NCBI GenBank assembly: GCA_009760855.2 | Contig: WPIO01000144.1 | Coordinates: 783,501-847,500, forward strand | Direction: 5' to 3' | DNA length: 64,000 nucleotides | Source: Cristatella mucedo | Taxonomy: Eukaryota > Bryozoa > Phylactolaemata > Cristatellidae | Shown here: piece after piece, positions 1-10,628 of the stretch | Layout of the letters: each line of letters opens with the position of its first letter | How positions within the stretch are numbered: position 1 is the stretch's first letter | The notes under the pieces: model-generated | Databases searched by the model: none | What the model saw: only the letters and a program-made list of their open reading frames with translations | What the model was told of the DNA's origin: nothing | Program-made: the position numbers and the translations under genes

Positions 1-295
1 TCTGTGGAGGCTTTTGAAAAGTAGACCCAGCGTCACCTCGATGCGATCCGAGCTGATGACAACATGAGTGCAGAGCGTCGCACCTTAGCTAAAAAATATC
101 AACCGGTGGGGTGAGGAATGTCCAGCCTCGTATTGAATTTGACGCATCGAAATCGTTAGGTGGTCCGTAAGCACAGCAGAGTCAAACTCTGAGCCAGCAG
201 CATTTTTGACGCATGCGAGCAATTTCACAGTGAGGCACAATGCAGAGCCAAATAACGTATGAGCGCTGTTTGTATTTTATAATAAAATCGTATTT
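1..295. other. No gene recognised
   Basis: Unique-looking sequence with short open stretches on the plus strand, but no recognisable protein, RNA gene or repeat. A short open stretch near 28-110 ends in a stop and has no family resemblance that I can see. Confidence 0.4.
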
Positions 296-415
296 CAACA
301 ACAATAATAACAATAACGATTTGAATACTAATAAAATTAGATGTAATGCCCTCAGACACCTTAATCACTTGCTAGGCAATTTACTTTGCGGCAAAGGAAG
401 CATGATCGAAATCCC
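296..415 (-). mobile_element. LINE-A 3' end fragment, diverged
   Basis: An AAT/AAC-rich run is followed by the reverse complement of the LINE-A terminal hairpin: GCCCTCAGA, then CTTAATC, then CTAGGCAATTTAC, then GCAAAGGAAGCATGAT. The order matches better copies such as 4416-4705, but substitutions are many, so this is an old copy. Confidence 0.6.
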
Positions 416-999
416 ACGTCGTTTCTCTAAGCTCCATTCATATGGGCCCGCTACACCGTTCGCCTTGAAGCCACATTCGTGGGTTCATTTTCTTTACCGA
501 AGCGAGTCGAATTTCAGAAAACGTTATTTCATTTATGGCGCTTACTTGAGCCTACTTTTACTCGACTGCGTCGCGCTTATAGAACGGCCTCAAAAGATAA
601 GTCGCTGTGCGCCGGGTTGCTCCAGGTTGGGGACTTATAACTGTCACCGGTCACGACCCTGATGAATCAGATTAGTAAATGCAGCCATCGTGCATAGCTA
701 TCGCATGAATAAATAGCGGGAGGCAGGAAATAAAATATAAAATGAACAAAGTCAGCATGAATCTCGCATGCGTAGTGCGTCAGCCCACATTTGGGTGGGA
801 GGGGGGCTACTGAGGCTATTTTGCTGCGAGGGGAGCACGCTAGGGCCACGCTTGGGCTCTCGTTTCCGTCGAAGTCGGCCATAAAAGGGTAGACATACGC
901 CCACCTTCATAGTACAACTATCCTCGCTAGGAGGGTGTCAGGACACGGTGACCACTTTCGCACATGAGATCAAACGTAGCCAATTCACTCCTGACTAAC
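416..999. other. No gene recognised
   Basis: An open frame on the plus strand continues to 662, but its first part is translated LINE-A tail and the rest resembles no family. I see nothing else in this stretch. Confidence 0.4.
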
Positions 1000-1170
1000 G
1001 TCTGGACATTCCACCGAAAAGACGGCTCTTAAAGGAATGCCTGAAATCCGGTTGTAGGACATACCCCTGGACGTTTCACCCTCTGGACATTCCCCCTTGG
1101 TGGAGCCTAGGACATATAGCCCCCACCCCCCCCGACATCCCCCCGAGGTAGGACATTTCCCCCTATGGTT
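1000..1170 (+). repeat. GGACAT/CCCCC degenerate tandem motif
   Basis: The motif GGACAT or GACAT followed by a C-rich run recurs about seven times at irregular 14-50 base spacing, for example near 1005, 1056, 1082, 1110, 1133 and 1151. Related text (TTTGACATTCCCC) appears once more near 6300. I know of no named repeat family with this motif. Confidence 0.5.
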
Positions 1171-1268
1171 GATGTTCTTTCTACTTTCCTAGTCAGTGCA
1201 TGTGTCGTTGATTTTCTCTCCAAGCTAAGCTTAGCTTTGAGGTTAGAGCAATTTTCCTAGCACTTAAG

Positions 1269-1269
<1 letters not shown>

Positions 1270-1345
<76 letters not shown>
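1270..1345 (+). repeat. (CT)n microsatellite
   Basis: About 76 bases of uninterrupted CT dinucleotide repeat, followed by a short degenerate pyrimidine-rich stretch. Confidence 0.97.
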
Positions 1346-1348
<3 letters not shown>

Positions 1349-3350
1349 TTTCTTTCTGTCTCAGTCACTCTATCTCATCAATTCATCTTTCTTTGGAGCC
1401 TCTTTCTCTTGAGATCGAGAATGGTGAATGTGGCTGATGCACAATTACTGAGAAGCTGTACGTACAGCAATGCCCATGTCTGACAATATCTACAGTGGGC
1501 AGTACAAAATAAGAATACAATGTTTCTGGTTCACACAGGAACAACTAGACCACTTTCTAGTCACTTATCCTGGGTTGGGAAGGAAACACGATTCAGCTGA
1601 TGTGGGATATCTTGCTCAAATTTAGCACGTATTAGTACATGAAGAACAATCCATAGGCATAGAGTACATGATGTGAGGAGTATGCTTATTTTTAAACTTA
1701 TTAATTTAAAGCTGGAAGTGGAAATATTCCCTAATGGCAAGCAAGATCCAGAAAAGGAAGAGATTTAAACATGAATGAAAGAGCGTTTGATTCGATAGCT
1801 GCTTGAATAAGAGGCAGTCCGAGTCTGTGAAATGTAACGTGACAAGCCCACAGCTCGTGACAGACTAGCCTGGCTGCAAAGCGTTGCACCCGGTGAAAGC
1901 GTCATGTTTCACAGGCCGGACGATCTGCCAGTTACAGTTGCCATTGAATACTCGCAGCAAGCCGCCTAGGCTTAAAATTGGCTGCATAACACTCTCCTGC
2001 CTAGCAACTGATTAGCCCAAGTGGCGTCGTGGAGTCGCGGACAGATATATGGGTATGCTAGCATCAAGTCATTGAGTCCCGACCGGATACCTTGAACAGA
2101 TGGATGAGCTATACCGCGGCGAACTTATCTAAGCAGAATCGCAGATTTTTTTAATTATTCCGCCAGCTTTTTCCACGACCTTCTTACCGTTCGTGATGCT
2201 TGTCGCACGAACCTACTCTAAATCTAGACGCAGTAAAGCATCAGTCGTGGAAAAGCACGAGACGTATCGCCTGGTACCCGCCATGTCGAGACTCGGTCTC
2301 CATTGGCCTCGGTCCAGCAGCCTTACAAAGCAGCTAGGAGCTCTCGCCGACCGGCGTCTCCTGCTGCTTGGATTGATGCCAGTCAGTCGCTACTGAGCCT
2401 CGAGCTGTTTCGCTGGTACGCCTTCGATCTAAGCCCATCGAAGGTGCTCTTTTGACCTGCTGCCCGGCAGGTGCGAGCTCTCGTCCGTCTCTTCTCAGGT
2501 CGCTCTGGGTCGCTCAGCGAGATTTGCTCCTCCTCCTCCTCCTCCTCTTCCTCCTCCTCCTCCTCATAGATGAGCGCCGCCAAGGTCGGAGCGAGCTTCG
2601 GCAGCATGTGCGGCTTCCACTCTAGCACTCTCCAATCGCTCGTTTAGCTCGATGCTGCCGCCGTGTCAAACTGCAAGGTTAGCTGACGCACGTACGTTTC
2701 CGGAATGGCACCCTGGTGGTGTTTTACCTGGTGGAGCAACGAATGGCTTGTGACGTCGCAGACTGGCAGGCCGGCATGGCGCTAAATGAGCGAGCTGAGC
2801 CGCGAAGCCGTCGCTCAGCTGGACCATGGCTGGCCTCGGCCTCGGTCTGTAGGCCTGACCGCCGCCGCTCTGCTGGCAGTCTGCCTCTGTCCTTTTGGCT
2901 CTAACCGCGGGGTCACGCTGGTCGCCAAAGTTATCGTCGTTGGGCTACCGGCGCTCAGTGACTGAGCGAATCGGTCGCTGCGTTCGGTAGCCGTCCAGTA
3001 GTGGCATCGCTCGGGGGCGGGACGAACGACCCGGTGACTCGGCAGCTCATTCCACAAGAGAAAGGCGTCCTTATCTGCCGCTCTCTCTCCCTGAAAACAC
3101 GGAAGCCAGCGTCTGCTCATGGCGGGAGCTTTGCCCCTAGGGACCCGGGCGGTAATCATCGCGAATAGGATGGGTCAACTGCGGCAGCCGCAGATTGGTC
3201 AAAGTGCTGGAAGTTTGGAAGCGTTGCTAGGCAGTGAGTGCGAGAACAAAGGCTGACAATTTTTATGGTTCCTTGCCACCATTGTCACTATACCTCATCA
3301 AAGTCTCCGTTGTCTTCAATGTCCTTCTGGGCGACAGTTTAAATATCGAA
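1346..3350. other. No gene recognised; contains (CTC)n
   Basis: Unique-looking sequence that becomes visibly GC-richer from about 1900. A (CTC)n trinucleotide run lies at 2527-2565; read on the minus strand it gives an acidic Glu run inside an 81-codon frame. That frame has no other recognisable features and is probably an artefact of the microsatellite. Confidence 0.4.
2527..2565 (+). repeat. (CTC)n microsatellite
   Basis: A run of CTC triplets with one CTT interruption. Confidence 0.95.
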
Positions 3351-3352
3351 GA

Positions 3353-3530
3353 AGCTCTATGGCACACTAGGTAAGGCGGTTGCTTTCACGACCTCGGTCC
3401 AGAGGTCGTGGGTTCGACTCCTGCGGCGGGCGATTCTGTATTGCCACTGCAAGCGGTGGTGATAGCCGTAAAGGCTCCTTTGTCGCTTTACAATAAGAAG
3501 CTGTTTAATCAGCTAGGATTTATTTATTTT
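3353..3530 (+). mobile_element. SINE-1, near full length
   Basis: tRNA-derived head with an A-box-like segment (GGCACACTAGGTAAGGCGG) and a B box (GTGGGTTCGACTCC). The body carries the hairpin CCACTGC-AA-GCGGTGG and the palindrome-like AGCCGTAAAGGCT. It ends with GCTGTTTAATCAGCTAGG and a TTTATTTATTTT tail. The same architecture recurs at 32503, 44930 and, inverted, at 56720-56905, which defines the family. The parent tRNA cannot be named with confidence. Confidence 0.85.
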
Positions 3531-4415
3531 AAATTTTCTTATTTGAAGTAGCCGATCCAAAAAGCACTGCTGAAAATGGCTGTATACAATATGAAGAACA
3601 AAACCAGGAATCGGTTTGTACATTAAAACACTAGTATTTTAGGCGAAAGATGCGAATAAATAAAAAGAAATTTGACAAAATGAAATATAACGTACAAACA
3701 AGTTAGCGATCATAAAAGGCGCAAAATATATGTAAATAGACCAGGCTTAGTCCACGTTGGTAGACGCACGTTCAAACTCAGTTTATTTAGAAGCTTGTCT
3801 GATGTCTAAATTAGGTTCCAGTTCACAATCTATCCCGTGGATTGCGACCATAAGCTAACCTGTAACTACATGTAGGGAACCAGTACTCGGCCCTGAAATA
3901 TGTTTTAGTGAGCCAAATTTATCAGTGGCTCGTGTATCCTGCCTATTGAGAGCTGCGTGTTTCATAGTGCTTGACCTTGTATCTGTGACTCAATATAAGC
4001 CTGCAATTAACTGGGAGTAAGTAAACTACGCAGCAATTGACCAGCTCAGAAGGTCTGCTGCACATTTTTGAAGCACGGCCCATTGTTCATCAGAAGCAGT
4101 ATCATGAGTAGTAACAGGTAGTGAACTCGAATTGAACGATTGTTAAAAGCAACTTGCTAGTTATGCTCAAATTAGTTACTAAACAATTGGAAACGTATTC
4201 CTCAAAATAGGTTCGCAATCACGTCTCTTGTAGCTTCTGCATGAAATCTGGGGGTCCTGTTCCAAATTGACCTTTTACCAATCAACATCAACTGCTCCTC
4301 TGTGAAGTCCGGCTAACTCAATTACGTAAAGCTGCGAATCTTAGGCCGGCTTTGAAAAGATTATTATATTGAAGTTGGTCCGTGCACGTGTGATTTCCCT
4401 TTTCGATCAGCAGTG
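3531..4415. other. No gene recognised
   Basis: AT-rich sequence without repeats or coding features that I can identify. Confidence 0.4.
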
Positions 4416-4705
4416 TAATAATAGTAATAATAATAATAATAATGTACTTGATAAAGCGCCCTCAGAGAACTTAATCTCTTTCTAGGTGCTTTACATTTGC
4501 TGCAAAGGGAAATGCAATTGAATGGTAAGTAAAATCATGCTTGAAAAACAAACAAAATAAATAACATGGTTAGGGGTGACATGCACAGGGTCAGCATGCA
4601 AATGTGGTTAGTTGCAGCATGCACAGTGTCAGCAAGCATAAACACGTGAAGGACGAATCACAGGGACCCGCTAAATGCTGTCCTAAATAGGTGTATTTTT
4701 CCCAT
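4416..4705 (-). mobile_element. LINE-A 3' fragment
   Basis: Starts with a (TAA)n run, then the reverse complement of the terminal hairpin (AAAGCGCCCTCAGAGAAC ... TTTCTAGGTGCTTTAC). The 3' UTR follows, with its two paired GCATGC motifs and GGGTCAGCATGCAAATGTGG. It is truncated inside the 3' UTR, shortly after the block equivalent to ATTTAGTGGGTCCCTGTG. Confidence 0.9.
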
Positions 4706-5000
4706 GTACACTCACTGTTTGGGCAAAAATCGGCAGCAAAGCTTCTCAGTCATGAAGTTCGCACTTGCCTTATTTCACCTCTTCTCACCGACCTTACTGG
4801 GTTCTATCAAATAGAATATCAACTTTGAGATTTTATCACTTGATTTTGGGTCTCTTTCTGCTTTATCTCCAGCCTAAATATTCGAAATATTTGAAAAATC
4901 AAACCAGTCGTCGTAACAACCGCCCTTTAGACTCAAGTAACTTAACTGTTTCAAACGAACCTCAAATCCCTTTTGAAACCTTGCCTTTAGCTTTTTCTAA

Positions 5001-5395
5001 TCATAACAATAATAATGCACTTGATAGAGTACCCTCAGAGAACACAATCTCTTTATAGGCGCTTTACATTTGCCACAAAGGAAATACACCGGAGTAGTGG
5101 GTAATATCATGCTTGTTAAACAACATGAATAACATGGTTAGGGATGATAAAGACAGGGTCAGCATGCAAGTATGGTTAGTGGCAGCATGCACAGAGTAAG
5201 CTCGCTTAAGCACATTAAGGACGAATCACATGGATCCACTAAATGTTGTCAGAAATAGGTGCGTTTTCAGTTTCTTTTTAAATGTGGTCAAGTCAGGGTA
5301 TTTTGTGACGGAAGTCGGGAATGATTTCCAGGCATTGGGAGCATACGGACCAAAGGCACGGTCTCCAAAGAATCGTTTATTTGCTTCCAAAGCGC
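5001..5395 (-). mobile_element. LINE-A 3' fragment reaching the coding end
   Basis: Second minus-strand LINE-A tail about 300 bases after the first. It runs through the 3' UTR into the last codons of the reverse transcriptase ORF, where the antisense of the FGDRAF and SYAPKAWNSLP region is visible with frame damage. A SINE-2 begins about 30 bases beyond its truncated end. Confidence 0.85.
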
Positions 5396-5424
5396 GAAAC
5401 TCAATTCAGCTACCAACACGACTT

Positions 5425-5562
5425 GCCGAGCTGGTTTGGTCTAGCAGTTAAGGTGGTCGCCCCGACCAAGGTCTGACTGAGGTCGTGGGCTTGAGCCCCG
5501 AGGCATATTTGAAGCGCCTGAACAGAGATTAAGTTCTCTTGGGGTGCTATATAAACTAATTA
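5425..5562 (+). mobile_element. SINE-2
   Basis: tRNA-like head (GAGCTGGTTTGGTCTAGCAG with an A-box-like core; B box near GTGGGCTTGAGCCCC). The tail follows: GAAGCGCCTGAACAGAGATT, then AAGTTCTCTTGGGGTGCTAT, then an ATTATATTTTTATTAT run. This tail is the one shared with LINE-A. Confidence 0.9.
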
Positions 5563-5842
5563 TATTTTTATTATATTTTATACCTTGATGACTTTCAAAA
5601 AGATTCCAAAAATGAACCAATTTCAGACAGCATTCGCTGGGCCAATACAAGCTTTCTTTTGTATGCGTATACCTTCTGCCATTTTGCCTGTTATCACGAA
5701 GCAGTTGTAATGCTTCCTTTCCAGCATGCTTAAAGTGCCAAGACAAAGATTGATCTATCTTATTATGCAATACACATGCCTTATTGTTCTTAATAATGTT
5801 ATGATTACTGTTATTATTATTCTCTGTTATGTCGGATGTCAT
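5563..5842 (-). pseudogene. Possible degraded coding fragment, unknown
   Basis: The minus frame between about 5770 and 5590 reads as a plausible mixed-composition polypeptide (SLSWHFKHAGKEALQLL, then ESLYWPSECCLKLVHFW) rather than as low-complexity sequence. The frame runs on into the antisense of the neighbouring SINE-2, so its C-terminal part is not genuine. I do not recognise the family. It could be a fragment of a transposon protein or chance. Confidence 0.25.
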
Positions 5843-6362
5843 GGCAATGTTCGATAGAGTTGATGGCCACTACGTTCTTGCACGCCTATTGCTTTGCCTG
5901 GGCATCCAGTTTAAATTGGTCCTAGAAGCACAGCAGAAGTAATTGATAGGACCCATACTCTGCTCTGCTTATGCGTGAGGTTTCGTAAGTCCTAAGCTCC
6001 ATTCAGACTGAAAATGCCCTGACATTGTAGCTAGAGGGTGGTCCCATTAGCAGCTAAACAGCTAACTTTTCCGTGAGATGCTCAGCAACTATAGTAAGCA
6101 AACTTGCAAAATGCGGCCTAGCTCAGCGACTTAGAAGACTTTTTATAAGCCTGGCATTGCTACTTCCTGCCCCACACTCAGTGTCAGTAATTTACTGCTT
6201 CTACCGCATACGTGCAAAGCCAGAGTTACACAGCAGTTTATCATATGTTTAGCATGTTTACATAGCATTTATCCCCGAGATCCCAGCTGCTAAATTCCCC
6301 ATTTGACATTCCCCTACCCCCAAGGTCACAGGAAATATATTTGATGAGAGAGATCGTATACT
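5843..6362. other. No gene recognised
   Basis: No repeat or coding structure apart from a short C-rich piece near 6293-6325 that resembles the GGACAT/CCCCC motif cluster at 1000-1170. Confidence 0.4.
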
Positions 6363-6515
6363 CCAGCCCGGCAGCATTAACGTGCTGGCCTCGAAACGAG
6401 GTCAAGGTGAATATATTTGACGACCAAGGCCGTGGGCTCGAGCCCCCGTGACATATGTAAAGTGCGTGAATAGAGATTTAAGTTTCCTTGGTGTGCAATA
6501 GAAATGAATTATATT
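6363..6515 (+). mobile_element. SINE-2, diverged
   Basis: The head is poorly preserved, but the B-box region (CGTGGGCTCGAGCCCCCGTG) and the tail (GTGAATAGAGATTTAAGTTT, then GTGCAATAGAAATGAATTAT) align with the other copies. Confidence 0.75.
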
Positions 6516-7144
6516 GTATTAATATTTTTTGCGTAAACTCAATCTCCATCTAGATGCTTTTCCAATGATGTAGGGATCTAGCTAACGACGTTGATCGTTA
6601 AAGGCAAGCATGTTACCTCTGGGTCAAACCAGGGGGCAGCAGCCGACACTTCGTACCCTTCCCGACTGAGATCCTTAGGCAATGGCATTGTGGAGCTGTT
6701 TTTATTTGTCCAAAAAGATGCAGCAGCAACAACCAGGATGCAGCAGCACCGGTTTAGCGATGGTCCCGGTGAGCTGTTTTAGTTCTCTGACTGCTGTAAC
6801 CTGCTTGCTCCTTGGCCGAAATTCAGAGGCGTTTCTCACCGCTACTGGAGACGGCTAGGGTAGACGTTAGGAACCTCGATACTCTGACTGGCTTCCGGCG
6901 GCCGCACACATGACCTTAATAATAAAATTATGTTGATAAAAATTAGGCATTTGCTGGAGAAGAAACATGTCAATGAAGTTTGTTGTGTGAGTGAGCACAC
7001 AAATGAGCATTCACGCACACGGAGAAAACGCTGTAAGGCTCATGTGGGTTTTTAGCTCCTTTTTTAAAGTTCTTAAGTCGAGAAATATCGTGACTTCAGC
7101 TAGGCTTAGTCTGTGGGAGCACTTGAACTGTCAATCTCGGTGCT
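6516..7144. other. No gene recognised
   Basis: A short open frame at 6591-6782 has no recognisable content. Nothing else is supported. Confidence 0.4.
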
Positions 7145-7255
7145 TGATGTAATGTGACGTATCTCCGGCTTCAACTCCACAAAGCTACAAGGACTAAGTG
7201 GCTTGAGAGTGCTCAGTGTAGCCGGCTCAAAGCCTAAGTGAATTTCTGTTAGGTG
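7145..7255 (-). mobile_element. LINE-B 3' end fragment, diverged
   Basis: Reads GATGTAATGTGACGTATCTCC, then AACTCCACAAAG, then CTCAAAGCCTAAGTG. This is the reverse complement of the LINE-B 3' end seen at 61100-61220, with small insertions and substitutions. Confidence 0.65.
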
Positions 7256-7915
7256 CTGCCCCATCTCCTAGATTGAGTTAGTAGTATAGGTTCACTTGCT
7301 TAGGCTGATCACCGGCCAGAGTGGGATGCATAGTTGCATTGGAGACCACGAATCCCCGTTATTATTGCACTGGGACCTGGTAGACATACAGCAGAAGCAC
7401 TTTGGCATCACGGATTTGGGCGTCGATTACTGCAGAACGTGGCCCAACGGAAATGTCTGCAGCAACAGGCATATCAAGCAGATCTGCCACCGTTCGTGCC
7501 GACCACGCCTTCAGTTGACCACAGTCGCAATGGAGCACAGTCATCAATGCATGCTTGTTGACACTCCATTTAAATGGTCAGCGAATGACAGGTCAGACAT
7601 GACGAATTCTCTCAACTCGGCCCTTTTCAAGCCAACGATTGCTTGCAACTTTGCAGCCAAACCGTTCAGCAGCTTATGTTCAACTCTGACCTTGAACGTA
7701 GCAGTATTGGCCCATGCAGGCTAGCTTGCCTGTCCAATTGGCATGCTCGCTTCTCTAGCACCACTTAGGCTCAGACCTTTGCATTCGACCGGGGCCGCCA
7801 GAGATAGCTTGACCGTTGCAGTCCTTTTCTTGGGTTCGACGAATTACCACAATCCACCACAATTAAATATAACTATAAAAGTGACTAAGTGCTTCTCTGT
7901 CGAGATCATCTATAC
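7256..7915. other. No gene recognised; overlapping open frames
   Basis: Both strands are open for 60-140 codons around 7300-7720, which is unusual for this window, but none of the frames resembles a known domain. Splice signals were not convincing. I leave it unassigned. Confidence 0.3.
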
Positions 7916-10628
7916 TAGGGGTGTTCAACCTTTTTGCATTGAGGGCCACATTTCAAAAATTTAAAAGGTCCAGGGCCACATGTAAATTGGCGTGGTTGAC
8001 CGCATCAGAAAATAAGGTCGTAATTTAGTATGGCTATTACTATTATACCTCATAAATAAAACGCAATACAATAGTATTTTTTAGCATAACTATAATAAAA
8101 AATAATAAATAATAAAAATTTAATCATGCGTTGCGTCCTGGAAAAAAATTCGATAGATATTATGGCCAATCTTTTACTTTTCGATTTTATTTTAATAACA
8201 TGAAGACAGAAACTTATAAAACTTACAAAATTACATGGCAAGGACTCACATAATATTAATGTCTTCGGATTAATTAAATGCCACAGGTATTCAATGTCTT
8301 ATGCACTGCAGGCATCAATGAGATATTTGGCATTGTTTCTGTTTGCATAAAAAGTCGACATCTGCTGCAACAGTGGATGTGGCAATTCTAAGGATTCCTG
8401 ATAAATGTTCATCTTTGAGAACGGATCGAGTCTTTGTTTTCACATTTTTCAGCCTGGAAAAAGGCTGTTCACAGCAATATGTGCTGCCACAAAGTGCAAT
8501 ATACCTGCGAGCATGTTTGGCTAGGTCAGGAAATAACTCTGATGAAACATACTGCTTGTAAAAGGTAACAAGGTCATGCTGATCACAAGCAGTTTTTAGA
8601 TTGCTGTCATTATGAATGTCAATTAGTACGAGTTGAAATTTATCAGGTGTATCAGAGGGATCAATATTAAATGGATTACTAATCATGTTCATGTCATCCG
8701 CATTTTGTTGGAAATCCTGAAACCTCTCTTCGAATTTATCAACAAGTTTGCAAACAAAAGTGGAGTACTTCATATGAGCCAACATTTCAGGCTATCTTGT
8801 TGCTAGTGTTGTGAAATGCAACAGTTTCTTCTGATTTAAGTGTTTGCGGAAAAGTTTCAGCTTTTGGACAAACACAACAACACACTCATACATTTTATGG
8901 ACCAGTTGATCCTTACTTTGGAGTTTGACATTAAGATCTGCAAGATGTTTGGTCATGTCCACCAAAAAATCCAAGTCATTCAACCACTGCTGGTCATCGA
9001 GGAAGCCAACATATTTACCCTTTTCTGGCATAAATGTTTTTATTTTGTCCCGAAGTGACCAAAACCTGGCTAACGTGTTTGCCTTACTTGTCCAATGGAC
9101 TTGGCAGAAATAAATAACATCACAATGATCTGATCCCAACTCTTTAAGGAAAGCCTGAAATTGTCTGTGGTTTAGCGAACGAGACCTTATCACATTGACT
9201 GTTGAAACTACATTGTCCATTACATGTTGCATGCTCAAGACCTTTGCACTTAGCTGTTCTTGGTGGATGATGCAGTGATGACTGGCAATTTTATGAGGTA
9301 CTAATTTTACCATTAAAGATACAAATTCATTGTGTCTACTTGTCGTTGAAGGGGCTCCGTCTGTGGTTAAACCAATCAATTTAGTTTCAGGAAGATTAAA
9401 TTTTGTGAGGACCCTCTTGACCTGATCCAAAATATCCCTCCCCGTTGCAGTGCCTTTCATTGAACATATATCCAACAGTTCTTCGATAATGACAAAGTTT
9501 CCTGTTACTCCGCGTACAAACACCGACAGTTGAGCCGTATCGCAATTGTCCGTGCTTTCGTCGAGCGCAAAAGAATAAAATTCGCATTCAGCAAGTCTTT
9601 TAGTGAGACTTTCTTCTATGTTGGATGCGAGCTCGTCAACTCTTCTCGCAACCGTTTGATGAGAAAGACCGACTTTTCTCTATTTCTGACTTCTTTTCTG
9701 GACAGACCACACCAGTAAACAGCCTGAGGCATTCCTTAACAAATTCACCATCGGAAAATGTTTTCCCCCGCTTAGCTATAGCTTCAGCTATTAAAAAACT
9801 TACTTTGGTTGAAGCCTCAGACTTGTTGCTGACTGCTCAAACAATTACTGCTGTCCGATGACGCTCTGTTTCAAAAAGTTCACGCGATCAATTCGAAGTT
9901 GACCAGTCAGGCTAATGTACCTGTCGCCATGCATTGTTGAAAAATGTCGCTTAACATTGTACTCCTTTGCAACGGCAATTGTTTCTTGGCATATTGTGCA
10001 CATTATTCTACCGAAGCGTTCCATTACAAAATAGTCTACAGTCCAAGATGCTTTGAAAAGTTTTCCTTCAGCGTCAATATTTTGTTTTTTGCTAGTATTC
10101 ACAGTCGCCGCCATTTTTCTCTGTGAAATAAAAAAACAGATCAGTTACGAATTGATTAATTTATATTTTATCGCAGCAATATCTTAGTATCAGTAAGTAA
10201 GTTGAGCAATATGCGTTTTTTGAAAAACCAGCCTGACTGATTCCAGTTCGTGCAGCAGCAGCTGAGAAACGACTCTTTTTTTCTATCCACAATGTGAAAC
10301 AGTTAATTCCGCTTGCGGAAGCTTTATAAATGTGATCGTAATGGCGCCGCTGTAGCACAAATATATTACCCCTTCACGCCAAAATGTTCACATTAGGGCT
10401 AGCAAAATAAATCGATTTTTTTATCTTCACGCGAAAATAGCCATTCGGACACCTTCACGCTTCACGCGCGCGTGAAGTACATCACAGTGCCTTATATCGC
10501 CGTTTGTAATGATTAAAAATTAACGAAAAACATGGAGTGACAAATACTTTTGGGATAACGTTGCGGGCCACATAGAAGAGCTCGGCGGGCTGGGTTGTGG
10601 CCCGCGGGCCAAGTGTTGGACACCCCTG
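7916..10628 (-). mobile_element. hAT DNA transposon, near complete
   Basis: The ends form terminal inverted repeats: TAGGGGTGTTCAACC on the left, and on the right the inverse of CAGGGGTGTCCAACAC. Both subterminal regions carry GGGCCACAT and GC-rich GGCCCGCGGGCC-type motifs typical of animal hAT elements. The flanks are CTATACTAG and CTGCACTAG, which may be a decayed 8-base target duplication, though the exact edge is ambiguous. The interior encodes one broken transposase on the minus strand. At 2.7 kb the element has the usual size for an autonomous hAT. Confidence 0.88.
8315..10114 (-). pseudogene. hAT transposase pseudogene
   Basis: Cut-and-paste transposase of the GTF2IRD2/ZMYM/FAM200-like hAT group. 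From the N-terminus at 10114 there is a BED/C2H2-like zinc finger (CTIC ... KRHFSTMH). The DDE-domain segment has LDESTDN near 9560 (first catalytic Asp) and TTDGAPS near 9350. The C-terminal hAT dimerisation block has CEQPFSRLK and LKDEHL near 8370-8470. The gene is broken by a stop and frameshift near 9840, a one-base frameshift near 9660, and a single in-frame TAG at 8792-8794. The frame is otherwise conserved, so the copy decayed only moderately. The start is the first ATG upstream of the zinc finger. Activity is not expected. Confidence 0.88.

Noticed and set aside
1-110. Short codon-like stretch ending in a stop near 110
   Set aside because: It is interrupted by an in-frame TAG near 24, is too short, and shows no family resemblance. 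It may be the edge of something lying outside the window.
240-662. 140-codon frame with an Asn run
   Set aside because: The Asn run and the following residues are translated LINE-A tail. The rest resembles nothing.
2383-2628. Acidic protein with a Glu run
   Set aside because: The run comes from a (CTC)n microsatellite. No start context, homology or splice support was seen.
3353-3430. Possible tRNA gene
   Set aside because: The A- and B-box-like motifs belong to a dispersed SINE with a long body and tail. The acceptor stem does not pair and the sequence recurs many times.
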